Of a DNA stretch of 64,000 nucleotides, positions 30,801 through 40,400 are shown piece by piece. The notes under the pieces were generated by a model. That model saw only the letters and a list, made by a program, of their open reading frames with translations, was not told where the DNA came from and did no database searches. The DNA is from Leishmania martiniquensis. Lineage: Eukaryota > Euglenozoa > Kinetoplastea > Trypanosomatida > Trypanosomatidae. Within the stretch, counting starts at the first letter, position 1; each line of letters starts with the position of its first letter. The DNA lies in contig NC_090137.1 in NCBI RefSeq assembly GCF_017916325.1, positions 248,001 through 312,000 of the forward strand, given 5' to 3'. The translations under genes and the position numbers were made by a program.

Positions 30801-33464
30801 CCCAGAACCTCGGCCGAAAGCCCTTTGCGTCAAACATAAAGAAAGGTGATCCGCCGCTTTTGTTCCGCACAAGGGTGCTTCCTTTTGAATCTTCACGACG
30901 GCGTGCGTCCGCGCCATGGTCTTTGCAGTTGGCGATCACGAAAGCTGTCTGTGCGGAGGACGGTGGGCTATTTGTGTGGCCCCTTGTGGTGCCGGGGGTG
31001 TTGTTTTTTCTGGCGCATCAGGAAAAAACTTTTTTGCCAACTGCTGGGGGCCCGGGCTGGCTATCTGAAGGCTCGGCGCGCGTCTGGCGGCCGAGGCTGT
31101 CATTTTGTATTTAAAGGGCGCGGGCCTTTGGTGCCTATTAGCCTGTTTTTCCAAGAGCTTCCGCATGGAAAAAATCGTGCGCCTCGCTTTCGCATTTGGC
31201 AAGGCCGCTGCCCGTCTGTAGCCGGCGTGTTGGCGGCGCTTCGCCTTTTCGCTGGGAGAGAACCGCGGTCCCAGCCGAAAAACCAGCAACCTTTTATTTG
31301 CAGGGAGGGGGAAAACTCCGCCCACAGAGGCTTTTCAGCACCTGAGGCTTTTCCTACCCCAGGGCGCCTTTCCTACTTGAAATAATGCGGGCCCAAAGGC
31401 CTTAGATGAGGCTAGCTGGGGGAGGGGGGCTCTTTTTCATTGGGCCCATTCTGGCGCCAATCCCTGCGGGGGGTGCGCGCTTCCACGGAGGAAAAAGGCC
31501 TCTAGTAAAAACCTTGCGGGTTGGCAAAGGGAGAGGGCTGCGCGACTCTGCGCGGCGTGGGCACCATTATTCCCGAGAAGGCATACCTCTGGTAACGACA
31601 GCGGCGGCGGAAATTTTAGCCACATGTCGTTGGGGCCGAAAATCTTTCCAGCGCGGCGAGGGCTTGGGGTGCATAGCCGCTTTTCTGCCGATGTATTTTT
31701 CGGTCCGCTCTGGGTGTGGGGGCGCTCGGTTGGTAGGGTCCCTCCTCTGAAAAGGGCTGCATTGAGCGGGTCCTTTTTCGCCGTGGAATGGGGGTGGGGC
31801 GGCGGCTTTTTTTTTTTTGCAGAGGACTGGGTGCCCTGTGGGGTGGCGATTCCGCGGGGTGCGCTTGCTGGAACCGTGGGGCTGGACAGCGCCTCGTGAA
31901 AAAAAAATCGCCACACGAGAAAACCAAAGGCGCCGCCCCTGCGGTGGCTTCAGGAGGTGCTGCCCTCGGCGTGGTGGCTCTTGGGAGCGCGTGGTCATAC
32001 AGAACGCCAACTTTTCACCCAGTGTAGGCTCCGGGCGGTCTCGAGGGGTAGAGGCGCGGGGCGCCATGGCAGCCACCAAGCCCGTTTTTTTAATAACTAA
32101 CGCCGGCGAGGGCACGCCGCAAGTAAGGAAGGCGTGCCTGTCCTGTGCCGCTTGGCGGGCCGAGTGCGCGCAGGCCCAAGGCGCCATCAAACGATCCGCC
32201 GCCAAAAGCCATGGCCGCGAAGATGCGGGTGGCGTTGCGCATGGGATGCTTGCGCGGGCGGGGCGCTTCTGCTTACAACGGCTTTGCCGCTCGGCCCCCT
32301 CTATGCGCCGTGTGCCAAAATAGAAACAAACCAGCCGTGCCGAAAGAGACGGGGCACTATGGAATCTCGAAGCGGCTTCGGGGGATGCGCTAAAGTGAAA
32401 AAGCTGACTCTAAGGCAATAGGCAACAGCCAAATAGATCTTCTAAGGCAGAGCCGTGTTGTAATCAAAGCTTCAAATGCAAGGGATATGCATAAATCAGG
32501 GTTTGGACGCATACCCCCCAATATCACCCCCTTTTCTCTCCTGATGCAAAAGCTTTGCGGCGGCATAGGGGCCGACGAAGCCACCGGTAGAAAGAGGCGG
32601 TCTTCACTTTCAGTTCTAAACTAGAATCCCATAACCGCTGGCGCGGCGCCGAGGGCAACGAAACCACAGCACGCGCACCTCACATCAGAGGGCGCTCTGT
32701 GAAACTGGTCTTTTTTATTTCCTTTAGGGATTCTTGTCCTTCTGCAGTACTCGCCGATGATTTTCCGGTACCTCACGCGCCGGGGTTCAAACGGCCAGGC
32801 TGGTGCGCCAGGAAAAAAGGGTATCCACAACCCGCCGCATGGTGACACGAGCTCCCTTGCAGGACTTCCAGTGAAAGTGTGGCAAAGATTCTGCAAACAA
32901 AAAATGCACATTTTCCTGGGCGTTGAGAATCGTGGAAACATCGCGCTCCATGGCCGCACCTTGGTGCCGTTATGCCATGGGCAGTGGTCGCTTCGCTTTT
33001 GCCAGCGCCCCCCACCCCCTTTGGGGCCCGATGAGGAAACGGGGAGGCGGAGCCCCCCCACTGTGGGGAGCCACGCCTTATTGGGGGTAGTTTTGCCTTC
33101 GACTCATGTTTTCATTGCCGTTGCAAAAAAACTCTGTAACGAAACGGTGCGGCACCCGAGGGCAGTGGTGGCACCCAGCGCCTTTCTCACGCAAATGAAA
33201 AGCCTAATGGGGTAGGGCTCCCGTCTCCAGGGGTAAGGATGGCTCCGGCTCTTCGTCGATTCAAGCAGTACGCTTCGCAGGGGCGGCGGTTTCCTTGAAA
33301 CTCTCCCCGGCTTTGTGGCCCCGGCCACGCGTGAGCCTTATACCCACAGCCTTTAGAATCCCCCCATTTAAGAAAACTCTCTTCCGACGCGCTCAGCCAA
33401 GCAAACGCAGTGACTTTCGACTTCTCTAATGACATCGCAAAGTACCCTAACTTTCGCCAAAAGG
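27878..33464. other. Unassigned 5.6-kb segment between the two direct repeats
   Basis: No recognisable gene. ORFs up to about 180-190 codons occur on both strands (for example 30846-31385 on plus, 30342-30917 on minus, 32757-33215 on plus), but none shows a known domain, a reverse transcriptase motif or consistent codon bias. Short homopolymer runs (4-8 of A, T, G or C) are strikingly frequent and the CA/TG microsatellites typical of gene gaps to the left are nearly absent. It may be an old, decayed insertion or simply non-coding spacer. Confidence 0.5.
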
Positions 33465-33782
33465 TCCTCAAAACCAGCCGCGCTTTCCTAACTTTGCACC
33501 CCCCCAACCTCCTCGCACAGGGGCGCCCACCAGGTTCTAAAAAGCGATGGGCACCTGTTGCGGCACTGCCGGCGTAGCCGTCGGAAAGCCGCCCCGCCCC
33601 GCGCCGGCATCTGCCCGGTGCACCCCGCCCGCAGCGCAGCAGCCCCCCCTCGCCCACCAGCAAATGGCGATGGCCAAGGCCAGCGCGCCCGAGTGACGGC
33701 CAACACCGCCACCCAGCACCTGGCCACCGCCCCGGTTCGCCATCAGCAGCGGCCCCGGAAGAAGCCAGAAGATGCGGCGTGA
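33465..33782 (-). repeat. Direct repeat copy B (318 bp), dispersed repeat family
   Basis: Near-perfect partner of 27559-27877, same orientation, about 220 bp from the left end of the SL array. Length is close to that of an SL unit, but there is no visible sequence similarity to the SL unit, so this appears coincidental. Confidence 0.85.
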
Positions 33783-34004
33783 TGATCCGCCTCAAAAATC
33801 TTTTTTCCAGCAATGTCATTTACGAAAGCAAAAAGGGGAAAAAACCTCCAGAGATTAATTCAAACATTCCCCCATGGAACCTTCCCCACAGAAGCAAAGC
33901 AGTCTCTAGGGCGCTTTTGGCATATAATTCCCAACGCTTCCCCTAAAAACAAACTTCCCTTGGCTCCCTTTTTACGGCGGCCACAGCCGCACGCGATCAA
34001 CACA
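33783..34004. other. Unique sequence between repeat B and the SL array
   Basis: About 220 bp of unique, comparatively A-rich sequence. The junction with the array is at about 34005, where homology to the SL spacer begins abruptly at CACCCGCCGTGGAGG; sequence just left of it (ACGCGATCAACACA) does not match the unit. Confidence 0.7.
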
Positions 34005-34064
34005 CACCCGCCGTGGAGGGGGCCGGCGCGTGGGCGTGCACACGCGCAGCACCAAAAAAAAAAA

Positions 34065-34163
34065 GAGAGCGCTGGCGCGCTTCCAAAATCTTGCCGGAAG
34101 ACAGGTTCCGGAAGTTTCGCATGCCAATAAAGTACAGAAACTGATACTTATATAGCGTTAGTT
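34065..34163 (-). ncRNA. SL RNA gene copy 1 (array end), GC in place of GT 5' splice site
   Basis: The most downstream copy in the direction of transcription. The 39-nt exon at 34163-34125 is intact, but the intron begins GCATGCG instead of the GTATGCG found in the copies I read elsewhere in the array, a T-to-C change at intron position 2. The promoter elements upstream look normal (C6 variant) and the terminator is T11 (34064-34054). The spacer beyond it is cut off at about 34005. A donor with GC may trans-splice poorly, so this copy may be a pseudogene. Confidence 0.9.
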
Positions 34164-35342
34164 ATCCGTTCCCTGCCAGCCGGCGCGCCGTTTGGGGGGT
34201 GGCGGTGGTGGCTGCGCCGAGGCGCGCGTCATGGCGGACTGCCGGGGGCCGGCTGGGGCGGCGCGTGCCCGCCGGACGGGCGCCGGGCGTGAGGGGCAGC
34301 GGCGGCCGTCGAGCAGCAGCCGGGCGCCGCACCCGCCGTGGAGGGGCCGGCGCGTGGGCGTGCACACGCGCAGCACCAAAAAGAGAGCGCTGGCGCGCTT
34401 CCAAAATCTTGCCGGAAGACAGGTTCCGGAAGTTTCGCATACCAATAAAGTACAGAAACTGATACTTATATAGCGTTAGTTATCCGTTCCCTGCCAGCCG
34501 GCGCGCCGTTTGGGGGGTGGCGGTGGTGGCTGCGCCGAGGCGCGCGTCATGGCGGACTGCCGGGGGCCGGCTGGGGCGGCGCGTGCCCGCCGGACGGGCG
34601 CCGGGCGTGAGGGGCAGCGGCGGCCGTCGAGCAGCAGCCGGGCGCCGCACCCGCCGTGGAGGGCCGGCGCGTGGGCGTGCACACGCGCAGCACCAAAAAA
34701 GAGAGCGCTGGCGCGCTTCCAAAATCTTGCCGGAAGACAGGTTCCGGAAGTTTCGCATACCAATAAAGTACAGAAACTGATACTTATATAGCGTTAGTTA
34801 TCCGTTCCCTGCCAGCCGGCGCGCCGTTTGGGGGTGGCGGTGGTGGCTGCGCCGAGGCGCGCGTCATGGCGGGCTGCCGGGGGCCGGCTGGGGCGGCGCG
34901 TGCCCGCCGGACGGGCGCCGGGCGTGAGGGGCAGCGGCGGCCGTCGAGCAGCAGCCGGGCGCCGCACCCGCCGTGGAGGGGGCCGGCGCGTGGGCGTGCA
35001 CACGCGCAGCACCAAAAAAGAGAGCGCTGGCGCGCTTCCAAAATCTTGCCGGAAGACAGGTTCCGGAAGTTTCGCATACCAATAAAGTACAGAAACTGAT
35101 ACTTATATAGCGTTAGTTATCCGTTCCCTGCCAGCCGGCGCGCCGTTTGGGGGTGGCGGTGGTGGCTGCGCCGAGGCGCGCGTCATGGCGGACTGCCGGG
35201 GGCCGGCTGGGGCGGCGCGTGCCCGCCGGACGGGCGCCGGGCGTGAGGGGCAGCGGCGGCCGTCGAGCAGCAGCCGGGCGCCGCACCCGCCGTGGAGGGG
35301 CCGGCGCGTGGGCGTGCACACGCGCAGCACCAAAAAAAAAAA

Positions 35343-35441
35343 GAGAGCGCTGGCGCGCTTCCAAAATCTTGCCGGAAGACAGGTTCCGGAAGTTTCGCAT
35401 ACCAATAAAGTACAGAAACTGATACTTATATAGCGTTAGTT
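35343..35441 (-). ncRNA. SL RNA gene copy 5, long-terminator haplotype
   Basis: Normal exon (35441-35403), GT donor, Sm-like site and T11 terminator (35342-35332). Its promoter region carries six instead of five C next to the -30 element, plus a T-to-C change on the transcribed strand further upstream (GGCTGCC in place of GGACTGCC region, plus strand). The same three-variant combination recurs in copies 26, 45, 76 and 83. Confidence 0.9.
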
Positions 35442-35997
35442 ATCCGTTCCCTGCCAGCCGGCGCGCCGTTTGGGGGGTGGCGGTGGTGGCTGCGCCGAGG
35501 CGCGCGTCATGGCGGGCTGCCGGGGGCCGGCTGGGGCGGCGCGTGCCCGCCGGACGGGCGCCGGGCGTGAGGGGCAGCGGCGGCCGTCGAGCAGCAGCCG
35601 GGCGCCGCACCCGCCGTGGAGGGGCCGGCGCGTGGGCGTGCACACGCGCAGCACCAAAAAAGAGAGCGCTGGCGCGCTTCCAAAATCTTGCCGGAAGACA
35701 GGTTCCGGAAGTTTCGCATACCAATAAAGTACAGAAACTGATACTTATATAGCGTTAGTTATCCGTTCCCTGCCAGCCGGCGCGCCGTTTGGGGGGTGGC
35801 GGTGGTGGCTGCGCCGAGGCGCGCGTCATGGCGGACTGCCGGGGGCCGGCTGGGGGGTGCTGGGGCGGCGCGTGCCCGCCGGACGGGCGCCGGGCGTGAG
35901 GGGCAGCGGCGGCCGTCGAGCAGCAGCCGGGCGCCGCACCCGCCGTGGAGGGGGCCGGCGCGTGGGCGTGCACACGCGCAGCACCAAAAAAAAAAAA

Positions 35998-36096
35998 GAG
36001 AGCGCTGGCGCGCTTCCAAAATCTTGCCGGAAGACAGGTTCCGGAAGTTTCGCATACCAATAAAGTACAGAAACTGATACTTATATAGCGTTAGTT
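35998..36096 (-). ncRNA. SL RNA gene copy 7, longest terminator (T12)
   Basis: Normal exon at 36096-36058 and intron with GT donor. The terminator is T12 (35997-35986), the longest in the window. The spacer beyond it, upstream of copy 6, has a 10-bp insertion near 35850-35864, making this the longest unit (336 bp). Confidence 0.9.
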
Positions 36097-37264
36097 ATCC
36101 GTTCCCTGCCAGCCGGCGCGCCGTTTGGGGGTGGCGGTGGTGGCTGCGCCGAGGCGCGCGTCATGGCGGGCTGCCGGGGGCCGGCTGGGGCGGCGCGTGC
36201 CCGCCGGACGGGCGCCGGGCGTGAGGGGCAGCGGCGGCCGTCGAGCAGCAGCCGGGCGCCGCACCCGCCGTGGAGGGGCCGGCGCGTGGGCGTGCACACG
36301 CGCAGCACCAAAAAAGAGAGCGCTGGCGCGCTTCCAAAATCTTGCCGGAAGACAGGTTCCGGAAGTTTCGCATACCAATAAAGTACAGAAACTGATACTT
36401 ATATAGCGTTAGTTATCCGTTCCCTGCCAGCCGGCGCGCCGTTTGGGGGGTGGCGGTGGTGGCTGCGCCGAGGCGCGCGTCATGGCGGACTGCCGGGGGC
36501 CGGCTGGGGCGGCGCGTGCCCGCCGGACGGGCGCCGGGCGTGAGGGGCAGCGGCGGCCGTCGAGCAGCAGCCGGGCGCCGCACCCGCCGTGGAGGGGCCG
36601 GCGCGTGGGCGTGCACACGCGCAGCACCAAAAAAGAGAGCGCTGGCGCGCTTCCAAAATCTTGCCGGAAGACAGGTTCCGGAAGTTTCGCATACCAATAA
36701 AGTACAGAAACTGATACTTATATAGCGTTAGTTATCCGTTCCCTGCCAGCCGGCGCGCCGTTTGGGGGTGGCGGTGGTGGCTGCGCCGAGGCGCGCGTCA
36801 TGGCGGGCTGCCGGGGCCGGCTGGGGCGGCGCGTGCCCGCCGGACGGGCGCCGGGCGTGAGGGGCAGCGGCGGCCGTCGAGCAGCAGCCGGGCGCCGCAC
36901 CCGCCGTGGAGGGGCCGGCGCGTGGGCGTGCACACGCGCAGCACCAAAAAAGAGAGCGCTGGCGCGCTTCCAAAATCTTGCCGGAAGACAGGTTCCGGAA
37001 GTTTCGCATACCAATAAAGTACAGAAACTGATACTTATATAGCGTTAGTTATCCGTTCCCTGCCAGCCGGCGCGCCGTTTGGGGGTGGCGGTGGTGGCTG
37101 CGCCGAGGCGCGCGTCATGGCGGACTGCCGGGGGCCGGCTGGGGCGGCGCGTGCCCGCCGGACGGGCGCCGGGCGTGAGGGGCAGCGGCGGCCGTCGAGC
37201 AGCAGCCGGGCGCCGCACCCGCCGTGGAGGGGGCCGGCGCGTGGGCGTGCACACGCGCAGCACC

Positions 37265-37270
37265 AAAAAA
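37265..37270 (-). terminator. T-tract terminator of SL RNA, consensus copy 11
   Basis: Six T on the transcribed strand directly after the SL intron; T runs are the known 3'-end signal for trypanosomatid SL RNA genes. The same position has 5, 6, 11 or 12 T in other copies. Confidence 0.85.
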
Positions 37271-37369
37271 GAGAGCGCTGGCGCGCTTCCAAAATCTTGC
37301 CGGAAGACAGGTTCCGGAAGTTTCGCATACCAATAAAGTACAGAAACTGATACTTATATAGCGTTAGTT
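37271..37369 (-). ncRNA. SL RNA gene copy 11 (consensus example)
   Basis: Representative of the array. Exon 37369-37331 is the capped 39-nt leader donated to every mRNA by trans-splicing. The intron starts GTATGCGAAAC and forms a hairpin through ACTTCCGGAA and TCTTCCGG. An Sm-like protein site GATTTTGG lies at 37296-37289, followed by a second stem GCGCGCCAGCGC. The transcript should end in the T6 run. The total of about 99 nt agrees with the size of Leishmania SL RNAs. In trypanosomatids it is made by RNA polymerase II and packed into an snRNP. Confidence 0.97.
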
Positions 37370-37401
37370 ATCCGTTCCCTGCCAGCCGGCGCGCCGTTTG
37401 G

Positions 37402-37435
37402 GGGTGGCGGTGGTGGCTGCGCCGAGGCGCGCGTC
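37402..37435 (-). promoter_or_regulatory. SL RNA promoter elements (-60 and -30), consensus copy 11
   Basis: Two elements are visible upstream of the start at 37369: GACGCGCGCC at -66 to -57 (37435-37426) and GCCACCC at -39 to -33 (37408-37402), which fits the GNNNCCC form of the -30 element described for Leishmania tarentolae. The -60 element binds the SNAPc-like factor in that system. The same block is present before all the copies I read; 17 copies have one extra C here, moving the -60 element one base away. Confidence 0.75.
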
Positions 37436-40400
37436 ATGGCGGACTGCCGGGGGCCGGCTGGGGCGGCGCGTGCCCGCCGGACGGGCGCCGGGCGTGAGGG
37501 GCAGCGGCGGCCGTCGAGCAGCAGCCGGGCGCCGCACCCGCCGTGGAGGGGCCGGCGCGTGGGCGTGCACACGCGCAGCACCAAAAAAGAGAGCGCTGGC
37601 GCGCTTCCAAAATCTTGCCGGAAGACAGGTTCCGGAAGTTTCGCATACCAATAAAGTACAGAAACTGATACTTATATAGCGTTAGTTATCCGTTCCCTGC
37701 CAGCCGGCGCGCCGTTTGGGGGTGGCGGTGGTGGCTGCGCCGAGGCGCGCGTCATGGCGGACTGCCGGGGGCCGGCTGGGGCGGCGCGTGCCCGCCGGAC
37801 GGGCGCCGGGCGTGAGGGGCAGCGGCGGCCGTCGAGCAGCAGCCGGGCGCCGCACCCGCCGTGGAGGGGCCGGCGCGTGGGCGTGCACACGCGCAGCACC
37901 AAAAAAGAGAGCGCTGGCGCGCTTCCAAAATCTTGCCGGAAGACAGGTTCCGGAAGTTTCGCATACCAATAAAGTACAGAAACTGATACTTATATAGCGT
38001 TAGTTATCCGTTCCCTGCCAGCCGGCGCGCCGTTTGGGGGTGGCGGTGGTGGCTGCGCCGAGGCGCGCGTCATGGCGGGCTGCCGGGGGCCGGCTGGGGC
38101 GGCGCGTGCCCGCCGGACGGGCGCCGGGCGTGAGGGGCAGCGGCGGCCGTCGAGCAGCAGCCGGGCGCCGCACCCGCCGTGGAGGGGGCCGGCGCGTGGG
38201 CGCACACGCGCAGCACCAAAAAAGAGAGCGCTGGCGCGCTTCCAAAATCTTGCCGGAAGACAGGTTCCGGAAGTTTCGCATACCAATAAAGTACAGAAAC
38301 TGATACTTATATAGCGTTAGTTATCCGTTCCCTGCCAGCCGGCGCGCCGTTTGGGGGTGGCGGTGGTGGCTGCGCCGAGGCGCGCGTCATGGCGGACTGC
38401 CGGGGGCCGGCTGGGGCGGCGCGTGCCCGCCGGACGGGCGCCGGGCGTGAGGGGCAGCGGCGGCCGTCGAGCAGCAGCCGGGCGCCGCACCCGCCGTGGA
38501 GGGGCCGGCGCGTGGGCGTGCACACGCGCAGCACCAAAAAAGAGAGCGCTGGCGCGCTTCCAAAATCTTGCCGGAAGACAGGTTCCGGAAGTTTCGCATA
38601 CCAATAAAGTACAGAAACTGATACTTATATAGCGTTAGTTATCCGTTCCCTGCCAGCCGGCGCGCCGTTTGGGGGTGGCGGTGGTGGCTGCGCCGAGGCG
38701 CGCGTCATGGCGGACTGCCGGGGGCCGGCTGGGGCGGCGCGTGCCCGCCGGACGGGCGCCGGGCGTGAGGGGCAGCGGCGGCCGTCGAGCAGCAGCCGGG
38801 CGCCGCACCCGCCGTGGAGGGGCCGGCGCGTGGGCGTGCACACGCGCAGCACCAAAAAAGAGAGCGCTGGCGCGCTTCCAAAATCTTGCCGGAAGACAGG
38901 TTCCGGAAGTTTCGCATACCAATAAAGTACAGAAACTGATACTTATATAGCGTTAGTTATCCGTTCCCTGCCAGCCGGCGCGCCGTTTGGGGGTGGCGGT
39001 GGTGGCTGCGCCGAGGCGCGCGTCATGGCGGGCTGCCGGGGGCCGGCTGGGGCGGCGCGTGCCCGCCGGACGGGCGCCGGGCGTGAGGGGCAGCGGCGGC
39101 CGTCGAGCAGCAGCCGGGCGCCGCACCCGCCGTGGAGGGGGCCGGCGCGTGGGCGTGCACACGCGCAGCACCAAAAAAGAGAGCGCTGGCGCGCTTCCAA
39201 AATCTTGCCGGAAGACAGGTTCCGGAAGTTTCGCATACCAATAAAGTACAGAAACTGATACTTATATAGCGTTAGTTATCCGTTCCCTGCCAGCCGGCGC
39301 GCCGTTTGGGGGTGGCGGTGGTGGCTGCGCCGAGGCGCGCGTCATGGCGGGCTGCCGGGGGCCGGCTGGGGCGGCGCGTGCCCGCCGGACGGGCGCCGGG
39401 CGTGAGGGGCAGCGGCGGCCGTCGAGCAGCAGCCGGGCGCCGCACCCGCCGTGGAGGGGGCCGGCGCGTGGGCGTGCACACGCGCAGCACCAAAAAAAAA
39501 AAGAGAGCGCTGGCGCGCTTCCAAAATCTTGCCGGAAGACAGGTTCCGGAAGTTTCGCATACCAATAAAGTACAGAAACTGATACTTATATAGCGTTAGT
39601 TATCCGTTCCCTGCCAGCCGGCGCGCCGTTTGGGGGGTGGCGGTGGTGGCTGCGCCGAGGCGCGCGTCATGGCGGACTGCCGGGGGCCGGCTGGGGCGGC
39701 GCGTGCCCGCCGGACGGGCGCCGGGCGTGAGGGGCAGCGGCGGCCGTCGAGCAGCAGCCGGGCGCCGCACCCGCCGTGGAGGGGGCCGGCGCGTGGGCGT
39801 GCACACGCGCAGCACCAAAAAAAAAAAGAGAGCGCTGGCGCGCTTCCAAAATCTTGCCGGAAGACAGGTTCCGGAAGTTTCGCATACCAATAAAGTACAG
39901 AAACTGATACTTATATAGCGTTAGTTATCCGTTCCCTGCCAGCCGGCGCGCCGTTTGGGGGGTGGCGGTGGTGGCTGCGCCGAGGCGCGCGTCATGGCGG
40001 ACTGCCGGGGGCCGGCTGGGGCGGCGCGTGCCCGCCGGACGGGCGCCGGGCGTGAGGGGCAGCGGCGGCCGTCGAGCAGCAGCCGGGCGCCGCACCCGCC
40101 GTGGAGGGGCCGGCGCGTGGGCGTGCACACGCGCAGCACCAAAAAAGAGAGCGCTGGCGCGCTTCCAAAATCTTGCCGGAAGACAGGTTCCGGAAGTTTC
40201 GCATACCAATAAAGTACAGAAACTGATACTTATATAGCGTTAGTTATCCGTTCCCTGCCAGCCGGCGCGCCGTTTGGGGGTGGCGGTGGTGGCTGCGCCG
40301 AGGCGCGCGTCATGGCGGACTGCCGGGGGCCGGCTGGGGCGGCGCGTGCCCGCCGGACGGGCGCCGGGCGTGAGGGGCAGCGGCGGCCGTCGAGCAGCAG

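Noticed and set aside
30846..31385. 179-codon plus-strand ORF in the unassigned segment
   Set aside because: Arg/Gly/Cys-rich composition without known domain, overlapped by similar ORFs on the other strand, and opposite to the transcription direction of all real genes here.
32091..32110. AACTAACGCC on the plus strand resembling the first bases of the SL exon
   Set aside because: Only about nine bases match; the rest of the exon, donor and T tract are missing. Chance match.
33440..33452. CCCTAA motif suggesting telomeric repeats near the array
   Set aside because: A single isolated occurrence; there is no tandem TTAGGG/CCCTAA run anywhere in the window.
27559..33782. Direct repeats as terminal repeats of an LTR element
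   Set aside because: No TG...CA ends, no primer-binding site or polypurine tract recognised, no reverse transcriptase or integrase between them, and a solitary diverged copy exists elsewhere; a dispersed short repeat fits better.
33187..33819. 210-codon minus-strand ORF crossing direct repeat B
   Set aside because: More than half is read through the dispersed repeat, the same repeat gives open frames at 27559 and 18461, and there is no domain.
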